A program made the translations under genes and the position numbers. Shown here one piece after another: positions 53,904 to 64,000 of a stretch of 64,000 bases of DNA. How positions within the stretch are numbered: position 1 is the first letter of the stretch; every line of letters starts with the position of its first letter. Source of the DNA: Luminiphilus syltensis NOR5-1B (lineage in GTDB: Bacteria; Pseudomonadota; Gammaproteobacteria; Pseudomonadales; Halieaceae). A model generated the notes under the pieces. That model saw nothing but the letters and a program-made list of their open reading frames with translations, was not told where the DNA came from and made no database searches. The stretch lies in the NCBI RefSeq assembly GCF_000158175.1, contig NZ_DS999411.1:2065918-2129917 (forward strand). Reading direction: 5' to 3'.

Positions 53904-56198
53904 TTATTTGGTGAGGTCCTGCAATAGGGCTAGAAAAGGTCGCTCCCGACTAAATTCCTGAAAATACTCCGGGTCGAGAGGCTTACTGAATATAAAGCCC
54001 TGTATGACGTGCGCTCCGAAGTCCTGCAGCATCTTGAACTGGTTTGGATTGTCCACGCCCTCGGCGACGATCTCCAATTCCAGTTCTCTGGCCATGGCGA
54101 TAATTGCCCCGGTTACCTTTGCTGAGTTGGCATCGTTCTCCATAGCGACGACGAAACTGCGATCGACCTTGAGTTCGTTGAGTGGGAATTTGGCCAGGTA
54201 AGCCAGTGAGCTGTAGCCGGTCCCAAAATCATCTACGGATAGTCTGACGCCAACTTCACTATGCAGTCGCTGCAGCTTGGCGAGTGTACCGTCAACATCT
54301 GCGACCAGTGAGCTCTCCGTGAGTTCCAGCTCGAAGCGGGCAGGATCCATCGCGGTTTGCCGCAGCGTCTCAGCTACCAGGTCGATGAACCGGTCGCTCA
54401 GCTGCAGCGCAGAAACGTTGACGGAGATTTTGGGCGGGGCAACGCCTGCGCGTTCAAACGTCTGAAAGTCCTCGCAGGCCTTACGGATTATCCAATCGCC
54501 GATTTCTATAATGATTCCCGAATCTTCGGCAATAGGGATGAACTGGAAAGGTGGGACCATCCCCCGATTTGGGTTGTCCCAACGCAGTAACGCTTCGGCA
54601 CCCACGACTGTGCCTTTTTCAGTATCAATTTGCGGTTGGTAGTGGAGCTGCAGTTCAGCGTCAAAATCAGCCGCTCTAAGTTCGCCTTCAAGCTGAAAGC
54701 GAATGCTGCCCGCCTGGTCAATTTTCAGGTTATAGATTTCCGGGGTCCGGCTCCGCTCGTTTTTGGCATGGGTTAACGCAATATCGGCGGCACGCATCAG
54801 GTCTTGAGGCTTCCTACCATGCTGCGGAGCGACCGCAAACCCCATCACGCACTGCATGGGCAGGATTTGTCCATCGACATCCAGGGGGTGGTTGAGTTCA
54901 TCGAGAATGCGCCGTGCGGTTGTGTGCACATCCTCTGAATTTTCGATCCCGTGCAGTACGATTGAGAATTCATCGGTCCCGACGCGGGACACATCGCGGT
55001 TATCACCGTTTCTACCGACAACATCACTGTTGCGCGTCGCGGTAACCAAACGCTTCGAGAATTGTCGAAGCACTTGATCGCCTATCTCCCTGCCCAGGGT
55101 TTCGTTGATCCGCCTGAGATTATCAAGATCGACAAACACCAGGCCCACATGCTTTCTTTCCCGCTCAGCGATACGCATCAGGGTGTTGAGCTGTTCGGTC
55201 ATCAGTTGGCGATTGGGAAGGTCGGTTAGTGCATCGTAATTGGCCGCTCGCTGGAGCTTCTGTTGTGTTTCGTTGACCTCTTCCTGCGCCTGGTCGAGCT
55301 GTTTACTTTGCGAATCCATTCTCAAGGTAAGTAGATTTTTGTCGGCGTTGAGTTGAGTTTTAAACTTATGCACGCCATCGATAACGCCGTTGAGTACCGT
55401 TGCGATATGGGCGATTTCATCGTGCCTTCCCCTGCGGATCTTGATTTGCTCCGGCAGCTGCCCGGTTGATATTCGATCGGCGGTCTCGGCGAGTAGTTCA
55501 AGGGGTTTGCTGATCGATCGAGACAAAATCTTGACCAGCAGAAAAAGAATCAGAATCGATACAGCGACGCCACCAGTCAGCAGCGAGGCCGTCTGCTGCA
55601 TACCCGCATAAATGGCTGAAACCGGAATGGCAGCTTCAACATACCCGGCAACGAAGCGTGCACCATCTCCGCCGTCAACGGCCAACTGCTCGCGGTAGTC
55701 TTTTTCGGTGATGCGCTCATCGAGTGGGTTGATGGTGGTGCTGATCGGAACACTGATGGCGAGTATCTGCTTTGCACCGGGTAGTAGAGAGATCCAGGTT
55801 GAGAGTTCATTACTATTTTGGGTCCCCTCGATGGATAGCACTAGGGTGTCAGTGGGGTCGTTCTGCTCCGGTCGTGACAGGGTTGCGTTATCAAAGGGCG
55901 CCAACAGATTGCGAGATGTCTTGGCAATGAGACCGCCATCGACATGAAATACCGCGGCAGAGGTGGTTTCTTCGATATAGTGGAGTAGCCACTTTAACTC
56001 CTTAGCTGCCGCAGATTGTTTGCGAAAGTGAACAATGTCCGGCCAATAGCTGGTGCTGGCAATGTTGATCTCGACCTGGGCCAGAAGTAGTTTTTTTCGC
56101 GCCGAAAATTCCCATTGCAAGAGTGTCGCAAGCACGACCGCACCCGCAAGTAGGGCGACGAGCAGTGAAAAAACGGTAAACCTATCGCTGACCTTCAT
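53904..56198 (-). CDS. membrane c-di-GMP protein: periplasmic sensor, HAMP, GGDEF-like and EAL domains
   Basis: A 764-residue protein. TM1 is at about 10-26, a periplasmic sensor runs to about 200, TM2 is TGGVAVSILILFLLVKIL, and a HAMP segment follows (SISKPLELLAETADRISTGQLPE). A coiled coil leads to a GGDEF domain whose signature is VGTDEF, with an insertion of about ten residues before it. Diguanylate cyclase activity is therefore doubtful. The EAL domain looks intact: GAEALLRWDNP, ISVNVSALQL, LELTESSLV, VDDFGTGYSSLAYLAKFPLNELKVDRSF. It is probably a sensor-controlled c-di-GMP phosphodiesterase at the inner membrane. Confidence 0.9.
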   Translation of the reverse strand: MKVSDRFTVFSLLVALLAGAVVLATLLQWEFSARKKLLLAQVEINIASTSYWPDIVHFRKQSAAAKELKWLLHYIEETTSAAVFHVDGGLIAKTSRNLLAPFDNATLSRPEQNDPTDTLVLSIEGTQNSNELSTWISLLPGAKQILAISVPISTTINPLDERITEKDYREQLAVDGGDGARFVAGYVEAAIPVSAIYAGMQQTASLLTGGVAVSILILFLLVKILSRSISKPLELLAETADRISTGQLPEQIKIRRGRHDEIAHIATVLNGVIDGVHKFKTQLNADKNLLTLRMDSQSKQLDQAQEEVNETQQKLQRAANYDALTDLPNRQLMTEQLNTLMRIAERERKHVGLVFVDLDNLRRINETLGREIGDQVLRQFSKRLVTATRNSDVVGRNGDNRDVSRVGTDEFSIVLHGIENSEDVHTTARRILDELNHPLDVDGQILPMQCVMGFAVAPQHGRKPQDLMRAADIALTHAKNERSRTPEIYNLKIDQAGSIRFQLEGELRAADFDAELQLHYQPQIDTEKGTVVGAEALLRWDNPNRGMVPPFQFIPIAEDSGIIIEIGDWIIRKACEDFQTFERAGVAPPKISVNVSALQLSDRFIDLVAETLRQTAMDPARFELELTESSLVADVDGTLAKLQRLHSEVGVRLSVDDFGTGYSSLAYLAKFPLNELKVDRSFVVAMENDANSAKVTGAIIAMARELELEIVAEGVDNPNQFKMLQDFGAHVIQGFIFSKPLDPEYFQEFSRERPFLALLQDLTK

Positions 56199-56246
56199 TG
56201 TACTGGCAGTAACATCATCGTCGAGTGGCTCTTTTATCGGTGAGTT

Positions 56247-57785
56247 TTAGGCGGCAGTATCAGTGTCACCGCGGAACTGAGGTAATGTCATGATATCGGG
56301 ATACCGATGGTTCAGGGGCTCGGGTACCCCAGCGTCAGAGACAATAGCCGCATGCTGGCGCTCCAGACGATGCGGATCCAGTACACCGCAACTATGCGCC
56401 ATCACCCCCACCTCGTGAAGCATGTTTTTCGCATAGTTGGCCACCCGTTCTGATTTCAGTTGCGGGTTCAGCCCCTTTTGCAGCTTTTTATCATGAGTGG
56501 TAATGCCGGTGGGACAGGTATTCTGGTTACATTGCATGGCTTGAATGCAGCCCAGTGCAAACATGAAACCTCGTGCCGAATTGACGGCATCGGCCCCAAG
56601 GCAGAGCGCTGCGGCGACGTTTGAGGGCGTTACGAGTTTCCCGGACGCGATAATCCGAATCCGTTTGCGCAGTCCGTACTCGTTGCGCTTATCCACCAGG
56701 ACCGGCAGGCTCGACCATATCGGCTGCCCCATTGTGTCCATCAGGCTCTGGGGTGCAGCACCGGTACCTCCGTCGGCGCTGTCGAGAGTAATAAAGTCTG
56801 GCGCCGAAGCGACACCGCGTTGGTGGATCATGGAGAATAGTTCGTCCAACCAGGCTGGCTGCCCGAGCACGAACTTGATGCCGGTCGGTTTGCCGGTAAG
56901 TTTTCGCACCCGCTCAATCATATCCAGTAAGTCACTGACGTTGCCGACATCTTCGTGGCGGTTTGGGCTGATCGAATCGTGCCCAACAGGAATGCCCCGG
57001 GTACTGGCAATGACATCGGTAACCTTATTGCCGGGCAAAATACCGCCCTTGCCAGGTTTTGCCCCCTGGGAAAGCTTGATCTCGAACATGCGCACCTGTT
57101 CGATCGCGGCGATTTCTTTCAGCTTTTCATCGGATAAGGCGCCGTTCTCATCCCGGACGCCATACTTGGCTGTGCCAATTTGAAAGACAATGTCACAGCC
57201 ACCTTTCAGGTGATAGGGGGAAATTGCCCCCTCGCCGGTGTTCAGATAGATACCGGCCTTCTTGGCGCCATGGGACAGGGCCGTGATAGCAGGCGCAGAA
57301 AGGGCACCAAAGCTCATCGCTGATATATTGAAAAACGAGTAAGTCTGGTAGGGCTGCCCCACGTATTGGCCACCAAAAACGATGGGTGTTCGTTCCTGCT
57401 CAAGGGCTTCACTTTCCAGTAGGGGGAAGGCACCGTTTAAAAAAAGAAAATCACCGGGACGGTTTATGGGCATGGTCGAGCCAAATGCCAGCGTCGAATC
57501 AATATTTTTGGCGGAGCGGGCGACCCAGGATCGCTGCGCCCGATTAAAAGGCAACTCCTCGCGATCCATCGCAAAAAAGTACTGGCGGAAGAAAACGCCG
57601 ATATGCTCGAAGAAATAACGCAGACGGCCAATAACGGGGTAATTTCTGCGAATCGCCTGCTCGGTCTGGGTGACATCAACCACGTAAATAACGGCGAGCA
57701 CGACGCCGCCACCAACGAGCAACAGGGCGAGAAACACCAGTGCGATATCGCTCACCCAGATCAGAAAATCGTGCACCGTCCCCAT
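56247..57785 (-). CDS. FMN-binding glutamate synthase-family protein
   Basis: A 512-residue protein. One N-terminal membrane helix (IALVFLALLLVGGGVVLAVIYV) precedes a glutamate-synthase alpha-subunit-like FMN barrel. Blocks include FNISAMSFGALSAPAITALSHGAKKAG, LNTGEGAISPYH, IKLSQGAKPGKGGILPGNKV, LDSADGGTGAAPQSLMDTMG and GRGF-type SARGFMFALGCIQAMQCNQNTCPTGITTH with cysteines for a cluster. It lacks the glutaminase domain of GltB. Related archaeal-type enzymes act on glutamate; in proteobacteria the reaction is uncertain. It is a single gene just upstream of the GGDEF/EAL gene on the same strand (48 bases). Confidence 0.87.
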   Translation of the reverse strand: MGTVHDFLIWVSDIALVFLALLLVGGGVVLAVIYVVDVTQTEQAIRRNYPVIGRLRYFFEHIGVFFRQYFFAMDREELPFNRAQRSWVARSAKNIDSTLAFGSTMPINRPGDFLFLNGAFPLLESEALEQERTPIVFGGQYVGQPYQTYSFFNISAMSFGALSAPAITALSHGAKKAGIYLNTGEGAISPYHLKGGCDIVFQIGTAKYGVRDENGALSDEKLKEIAAIEQVRMFEIKLSQGAKPGKGGILPGNKVTDVIASTRGIPVGHDSISPNRHEDVGNVSDLLDMIERVRKLTGKPTGIKFVLGQPAWLDELFSMIHQRGVASAPDFITLDSADGGTGAAPQSLMDTMGQPIWSSLPVLVDKRNEYGLRKRIRIIASGKLVTPSNVAAALCLGADAVNSARGFMFALGCIQAMQCNQNTCPTGITTHDKKLQKGLNPQLKSERVANYAKNMLHEVGVMAHSCGVLDPHRLERQHAAIVSDAGVPEPLNHRYPDIMTLPQFRGDTDTAA

Positions 57786-58129
57786 AGACCCTTCGTCCTC
57801 TGACGCCCGGCTCGTTTGCCTGCTTTCCCTAAATACAATACACCATAGAGCGGTGGAAGAGTGCTGTGGCAGGCGACGAATTCGGGCAGTTTTAACACCT
57901 CGGGCTACTTAGTTTAACGACACCAGAAGGACCAGCCCCTCAATGCATACCAGCGCGTTTTATCCAATATGGGGCGTTGGCCAGTGCATGCTCATTAGTC
58001 ATTCACCAATTGGTGTAGAGTCCGGGCGCGCCTGAAGCGTTAGTCGGCCCTGGTTGGTAAGACCGCTCTATAGCGTTACGACCGGTGGCTTGAGGTCGGG
58101 CAATGAGTTGATTGCTGGCTAAAACGTTG
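57786..58129. other. 344-bp intergenic region, nothing recognised
   Basis: It lies between the FMN glutamate-synthase-like gene and tRNA-Leu. It has no convincing ORF, repeat or T-run terminator for the tRNA. Confidence 0.4.
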
Positions 58130-58216
58130 TGGTACCGAAGGCCGGACTTGAACCGGCAAGGCATTGCTGCCGGGGGATTTTGAATCCCCTGTGTCTACCA
58201 ATTCCACCACTCCGGC
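58130..58216 (-). tRNA. tRNA-Leu(CAA)
   Basis: An 87-base type II tRNA on the minus strand. Acceptor GCCGGAG pairs with CTTCGGT with wobble pairs. The anticodon loop TTCAAAA has anticodon CAA and is closed by GGGGA/TCCCC. A long variable arm (CGGCAGCAATGCCTTG region) and T loop TTCAAGT follow; CCA is encoded. Confidence 0.95.
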
Positions 58217-58236
58217 ACAAATCTGCAGCGGGCGGG

Positions 58237-58264
58237 AGTATACCAATATTGAGCGCGCCGGCAA
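58237..58264 (-). promoter_or_regulatory. probable sigma-70 promoter of tRNA-Leu
   Basis: On the minus strand TTGCCG (58264-58259), a 16-base spacer and TATACT (58242-58237), with a GC-rich discriminator before the tRNA. Confidence 0.65.
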
Positions 58265-58367
58265 TTGTTAGTGCACTGAAAAAAGGTTGTGGGTATACTA
58301 CGTCGCGACTCACACGCGCCGGGATTGGCCCGACGCGACGCTCTGAGTATCTCAAGGGAGAAAAGAC

Positions 58368-58619
58368 ATGGCGATGAAGCTGATCAAGAAGACGGCCGAT
58401 TACAAGGTTTTCAAGCGCGGCGATGAGCGATACGCGGTTCAGGACGCGGCCGGAAAGCCCGTTAACGGCGAGGAGAAGGTCAAAATTCTGCTCTCGGAGG
58501 AGCTGATCAAGGTCTCTCTGCCGGGCGAGTCCGTGGCTGAAGAGGCTGAAGCCGAGGAGCCCGCGGAAGAAGTGGCGCCCGAGGAAGAAGCGGCGCCCGA
58601 GGAAGCTGCCCAGGCCTGA
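58368..58619 (+). CDS. small conserved protein with acidic Ala/Glu/Pro tail, function unknown
   Basis: An 83-residue protein. The compact N-terminal 50 residues (KLIKKTADYKVFKRGDERYAVQDAAGKPVNGEEKVKILLSEELIKV) look folded, with two or three strands. The tail is almost only Glu, Ala and Pro. There is no signal peptide or membrane helix. I recognise it only as a small protein seen in related gammaproteobacteria. It has a strong site (AAGGGAGAAAAGAC before ATG), a TATACT box at 58294 and its own terminator, so it is likely a highly expressed independent gene. Confidence 0.72.
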   Translation: MAMKLIKKTADYKVFKRGDERYAVQDAAGKPVNGEEKVKILLSEELIKVSLPGESVAEEAEAEEPAEEVAPEEEAAPEEAAQA

Positions 58620-58641
58620 TGCGCCCTTGAGCAGCATCGTG

Positions 58642-58669
58642 AAGCCGGCGATTGTGCCGGCTTTTTTTT
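58642..58669 (+). terminator. intrinsic terminator after the small acidic-tail protein
   Basis: AAGCCGGC pairs with GCCGGCTT around GATTGT, followed by eight T in total. It separates the gene from queA. Confidence 0.92.
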
Positions 58670-58699
58670 AGCTTCCATTCAGGCTGAGGCCGTCCGCCG

Positions 58700-60872
<2,173 letters not shown>

Positions 60873-60895
60873 GGCGACCCAGGGGAGGCCAGCAA

Positions 60896-61423
60896 GTGAA
60901 ATATGCATTGGGTAACAAGCGGGTGGTGTGTGAGGGCAGTGGTCATTTCATTGCCCCGAATGCCGCAGTCATTGGGGATGTGTGCCTGAAGCCACAGTCG
61001 AGTGTTTGGTTTTCTGCTGTGATACGGGGCGACGATGAATACATCGAAATTGGCGAGGGCTCCAATATTCAGGACGGTGCCGTGGTTCATGCTGATGCCG
61101 GCCAGCCCTGTATCGTCGGTGACAATGTCGTGGTCGGCCACAACGCCATGCTACACGGTTGTGATATCGGCGCCGGTAGCCTGATCGGTATCAATGCCGT
61201 TGTGCTCGATGGCGCCAGGCTCGGCAGGGGTTGTCTCATCGCCGCCAATGCGCTGGTCACCTCGGGTACCGAAATTCCGGATGGATCGATGGTGATGGGT
61301 TCCCCCGCGAAGGTCACCCGGTCGCTCAGCGAAAAGCAGCAGGCCATGCTGCTTGAAGGCGCAAAGCACTACGTGATTAATGCGGCTGCATTCTCTGAAA
61401 CGCTGGAGGAGATGGATGACTGA
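60896..61423 (+). CDS. gamma-carbonic anhydrase-family protein (YrdA-like)
   Basis: A 175-residue left-handed beta-helix protein with hexapeptide repeats. Metal-binding His candidates are in [25 protein letters not shown] and neighbours, as in YrdA/CaiE-type gamma-CAs. The Gln/Asn surroundings ([12 protein letters not shown]) are conserved. It could hydrate CO2, but many family members show no activity and act as acyltransferase-like or scaffold proteins. The start is GTG 60896, with GGGGAGG upstream. It lies 23 bases after tgt and overlaps the next gene, so all may be one operon. Confidence 0.9.
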   Translation: MKYALGNKRVVCEGSGHFIAPNAAVIGDVCLKPQSSVWFSAVIRGDDEYIEIGEGSNIQDGAVVHADAGQPCIVGDNVVVGHNAMLHGCDIGAGSLIGINAVVLDGARLGRGCLIAANALVTSGTEIPDGSMVMGSPAKVTRSLSEKQQAMLLEGAKHYVINAAAFSETLEEMDD

Positions 61424-61604
61424 GTCAGTACAATCGCCGTGTATCTCGGTATGTCTGCTCAACGAAGACGATGTGTGCACCGGTTGTTATCGAACCAGTG
61501 ATGAAATCGTGGACTGGTTCATGGCGGACGACACCCGGAAGCATGAAATAATAAAAGCCTGCGCCGAGCGGCGTGACCTCGCCAATCCTATCAAGCTGCT
61601 GTAG
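61416..61604 (+). CDS. DUF1289-family small cysteine-rich protein
   Basis: A 62-residue protein with the DUF1289 pattern: [32 protein letters not shown], in which four cysteines probably bind iron or zinc. Its function is unknown. The ATG at 61416 overlaps the gamma-CA stop by eight bases, so it is coupled. A longer frame starts at 61380 but would read through the upstream gene. It overlaps the convergent corC-like gene by 14 bases. Confidence 0.87.
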   Translation: MTESVQSPCISVCLLNEDDVCTGCYRTSDEIVDWFMADDTRKHEIIKACAERRDLANPIKLL

Positions 61605-62880
61605 GCCGCACTGAGCGGATATCCTCGTCATTGGGGGTGATGCGCAGCCTTGAAATCAGGTTGCCATCGATGGCCACTACCTCGATGACATAACCGGGTA
61701 TTTGTACCGCCACCGGGCCACAGGGAAATGTTTCGAGGGCTTCAAGCGCCAGTCCGCTCAGGGTTTTGGGTCCATCCGTCGGTAGGTCCCACTCCTGTTG
61801 TCGATTCAGTTCGCGGATACTGATAGTCCCGGTGCACACCGTGCCGCCGCCCTTGAGGGCGATGACCTCCTCCTGCTCTTCGATCAGGTTGGAGGTGAAC
61901 TCGCCCACGATTTCTTCGAGAATATCTTCCAGGGTGGCCAGTCCCATGACGTCACCATACTCGTCAACCACGATTCCCAGGCGCAGCTTCTTCTGTTGAA
62001 ACTGGAGCAATTGCGTGTGCAGTGGAGTGTTTTCCGGAATGAAATAAGGGGCCTGAATTTCCACCATTAGCGCGTCGCGATTCAGCCCGTCGCCGTCGAG
62101 GACCCGGCTGAGCTTGCGCAGGTGTAGCACGCCCTTGATGTCATTAATGTCTTCATTCCAGACCGGGACCAGGGTATGGGTGCTGTGCTGCAGTTGATCG
62201 AGGATGGTGGCATCGTCATCATTGAGGTCGATGCCAAAGACTTCATTGCGCGGCACCATAATATCGTCGACCGTTACCTCCTCAAGGTCGAGAATATTGA
62301 CGAGCATGCGTTGGTGACGCCTCGGTATCATTGATCCAGATTCGGTCACAATCGTGCGCAGTTCCTCTTGTGACAGCGCCTCGCTGTCGGTTGCGTCGGG
62401 CTTGAAGCCCATTAACCGAAGAATTCCATTGGTGATGCTATTGATTGCAGCGACGAGGGGAAGGAATAGTTGCAGCAGTGGAAGCAGTACCAAACTGAAG
62501 GGGAAGGCGACGCGCTCAGGGTGAAGCGCTGCGATGGTCTTGGGCGTAATTTCAGCAAAGATCAATATGACGATCGTGAGCAAGACGGTCGCAATGGCAA
62601 TCCCGGCGTCGCCATATAGGCGTATGGCGATAACGGTTGCGATGGCGGACGCCATGATATTGACAAGATTGTTTCCGATGAGGATCAGCCCGATCAGTCG
62701 GTCCGGTCGATCAAGCAACTTGCTGGCGCGACGTGCACCACGGTGTCCCTGACCACGCAAATGCTTCAGCCGATAGCGATTCAAGGCCATCATGCTGGTT
62801 TCCGAGCTGGAGAAGAAGCCCGACATTAGAATCAGGACCGCGAGCGCGGCGAACAGAAGTCCGATGGGGGTGTCGTTCAA
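61591..62880 (-). CDS. CNNM/CBS-domain transporter of the HlyC/CorC family (YfjD-like)
   Basis: A 429-residue protein. The CNNM (DUF21) membrane domain is about 1-185, with SGFFSSSETSMMALNRYRLKHL and NNLVNIMASAIATVIAI. A CBS pair (about 205-330) includes MVPRNEVFGIDLN and GIVVDEYGDVMGLATLEDILEEIVGEF. A C-terminal CorC_HlyC domain follows. Members move or regulate Mg2+ and Co2+. The start is a TTG at 62880, giving LNDTPIGLLFAALAVL, which matches relatives; the first ATG would cut into the first helix. It is followed on the same strand by nothing and preceded by the ccsA-like gene, a pair often beside ffh. Confidence 0.93.
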   Translation of the reverse strand: MNDTPIGLLFAALAVLILMSGFFSSSETSMMALNRYRLKHLRGQGHRGARRASKLLDRPDRLIGLILIGNNLVNIMASAIATVIAIRLYGDAGIAIATVLLTIVILIFAEITPKTIAALHPERVAFPFSLVLLPLLQLFLPLVAAINSITNGILRLMGFKPDATDSEALSQEELRTIVTESGSMIPRRHQRMLVNILDLEEVTVDDIMVPRNEVFGIDLNDDDATILDQLQHSTHTLVPVWNEDINDIKGVLHLRKLSRVLDGDGLNRDALMVEIQAPYFIPENTPLHTQLLQFQQKKLRLGIVVDEYGDVMGLATLEDILEEIVGEFTSNLIEEQEEVIALKGGGTVCTGTISIRELNRQQEWDLPTDGPKTLSGLALEALETFPCGPVAVQIPGYVIEVVAIDGNLISRLRITPNDEDIRSVRPTAA

Positions 62881-62956
62881 GAGTGGCTATAGCCTGCTTT
62901 GGAGGATCCACCGATGGTGGAGAAAAACGCCCGTGGATACAAGTCGATATGTTCTG

Positions 62957-63775
62957 TCAGGCGGCGCCCAGAAGTAGCTCGGAAACCAGCTTCGAGCCAA
63001 AAAATCCCAGCGCCAGTAGGCCAAACGCCAGCAGCACCAGGTTTATCGCGGTATTGATCCGCCAGCCCTGGCGCACGTGCACGGCGACAGTCACCAGAAG
63101 AATCAGCCAACCGATGGTGGTGAGTACCGTTTTGTGGACCAGCTTTTGCCCGAGCAGGTCATCGACGAAAAACGCCCCCGACGCAATGGCGAGTGTCAGC
63201 AGAATAAAGCCCAGGGTAATCAGTTCGTAGAGCATCGACTCCATTCGCTGGAGCGGTGGCAGAATTCGAATTAGGTCTTTTGTTCGATGCTGACGCAATC
63301 GATTGGACTGGACCCTGACGATTACCGCCTGGACGGTGGCCAGTGAGATCACGGCGTAGGCAATCAACGATAGCGATACATGTATCAAAACGCCGTGGCT
63401 GAGTCCGGCGAGAGGTGTCCCACTGGCCGGAGAAAACGTGCTCACCATGACGGCCAACGCAGAAAATGGGAAGATGACAATGACCAGCATGTGTAGTGGC
63501 CGGAACAGCAATATGATCAGATTGACCAATGACATCGTGACGAAGGCCAATGACGCGACCTGATAAAACCCAAAGGTGACGGTTCCCGCCTGGCCTGCGA
63601 TTATCTCTACACCCAGGTGTATTGTGAGTGCCAAAAGTCCGAGCACCACGACGCCCTGGTTGGGTTTGTCCGAGGCGCGCTCCACTTGCAGCAATTGTCG
63701 AGCGCCGGCGGCGAGGTAAAGCACCGCCGCCAGAATGGCTAGGGCCGAAATCAGCAGGCTGTTGGCGTCGTTCAC
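62957..63775 (-). CDS. CcsA/CcmC-family cytochrome c assembly protein (YpjD-like)
   Basis: A 272-residue inner-membrane protein with about eight helices, of the cytochrome c assembly (PF01578) type. It has ILIHVSLSLIAYAVISLATVQAVIV with a conserved His, and SMLYELITLGFILLTLAIASGAFFVDDLLGQKLVHKTVLTTIGWLILL with another His that could bind heme. The full WWD motif of true heme handlers is absent or degenerate. In YpjD members the role is unclear. The start is a GTG at 63775 (VNDANSLLISALA). It is divergent from ffh, the usual order in gammaproteobacteria. Confidence 0.87.
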   Translation of the reverse strand: MNDANSLLISALAILAAVLYLAAGARQLLQVERASDKPNQGVVVLGLLALTIHLGVEIIAGQAGTVTFGFYQVASLAFVTMSLVNLIILLFRPLHMLVIVIFPFSALAVMVSTFSPASGTPLAGLSHGVLIHVSLSLIAYAVISLATVQAVIVRVQSNRLRQHRTKDLIRILPPLQRMESMLYELITLGFILLTLAIASGAFFVDDLLGQKLVHKTVLTTIGWLILLVTVAVHVRQGWRINTAINLVLLAFGLLALGFFGSKLVSELLLGAA

Positions 63776-63792
63776 TTAGCGGTATCCGGTCA

Positions 63793-63821
63793 TTGGGTCA
63801 AAAGTCTGAGCATCGTATACT
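63793..63821 (+). promoter_or_regulatory. probable sigma-70 promoter of ffh
   Basis: TTGGGT (63793-63798), 17 bases, TATACT (63816-63821). The ffh ATG is 50 bases downstream with an AGAGG site. Confidence 0.7.
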
Positions 63822-63870
63822 ACGCGCTCACGACCACTTTGTGATCACTTCTCTGACAGGTAGAGGTTTC

Positions 63871-64000
63871 ATGTTTGAAGGATTGAGTCAGCGGCTTTCT
63901 GCCAGCTTGAAGGCGATGGCGGGAAAATCGCGCCTTACGGAAGATAATATCCGGGATACGCTCCGGGAAGTGCGTATGGCACTGCTTGAGGCAGACGTCG
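63871..64000 (+). CDS. ffh: signal recognition particle protein Ffh, N-terminal fragment (runs off window)
   Basis: The first 43 residues are visible: MFEGLSQRLSASLKAMAGKS, then LTEDNIRDTLREVRMALLEADV, the N-domain four-helix bundle of Ffh. The rest (G and M domains) lies beyond the edge. Ffh binds 4.5S RNA and signal sequences and delivers ribosomes to FtsY for membrane-protein insertion. The ccsA-corC-like neighbours support the identification. The AGAGGTTTC site precedes ATG 63871. Confidence 0.95.
   Translation, partial: MFEGLSQRLSASLKAMAGKSRLTEDNIRDTLREVRMALLEADV

Overview
The window is bacterial chromosome from a gammaproteobacterium, most likely a marine or aquatic heterotroph of the Cellvibrionales/Halieaceae (OM60/NOR5) type. 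This placement rests on the housekeeping proteins and gene order (thrS-infC-rpmI-rplT-pheS-pheT-ihfA-merR; queA-tgt; corC/ypjD-like genes beside ffh), polyhydroxyalkanoate depolymerases and many small DUF families common in that group. It is an inference, not a measured identity. No phage, insertion sequence, integrase or CRISPR array was found.

Layout. 1-1765: two PHA depolymerases of different families. 2408-4235: a sulfotransferase-like protein and a coiled-coil protein. 4720-11194: amino-acid/amine catabolism, with a D-arginine-dehydrogenase-like FAD enzyme, a YkvI-like carrier and RidA in one operon, then an exported amidohydrolase lipoprotein and a GcvT-fold enzyme. 11248-18608: a CPA1 antiporter and a regulator-adaptor-RND pump operon. 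The pump operon has related repeats at both ends, one set being a tail of tandem terminators behind tRNA-Asn. 19697-30336: uvrB, an OmpA-like lipoprotein, the translation cluster thrS to ihfA/merR, and tRNA-Pro. 30499-43380: a PRPP-synthetase-like gene, a thymidine/AMP phosphorylase-family gene, a divergent beta-CASP nuclease, lysoplasmalogenase, a short asparaginase-like protein, and the dabB-dabA-usp inorganic-carbon operon with a divergent LysR gene. 43636-48884: patatin, an amidoligase/glutamine-amidotransferase pair, DUF2237, a CBS protein and a split YeeE/YedE transporter. 49198-53493: an ECF sigma factor, its probable anti-sigma factor, a subtilisin with a long acidic repeat, and a beta-barrel protein. 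53608-64000: a GGDEF/EAL protein, an FMN glutamate-synthase-like protein, tRNA-Leu, queA-tgt, gamma carbonic anhydrase, corC, a ccsA-like gene and the start of ffh.

Best candidates for something new. First, the ECF sigma / anti-sigma / acidic-subtilisin module: the divergent intergenic region carries the same promoter-like pattern, GGAAT-N17-CGTT, in both directions. Second, the tRNA-Asn tail array, four terminators at 152-153 bp spacing with a remnant of the tRNA 3' end in each unit, related to sequence on the far side of the RND operon. Third, the amidoligase/amidotransferase pair. Fourth, a probable thrS translational operator whose loop reads UUCGUAA, like the anticodon loop of tRNA-Thr(CGU).
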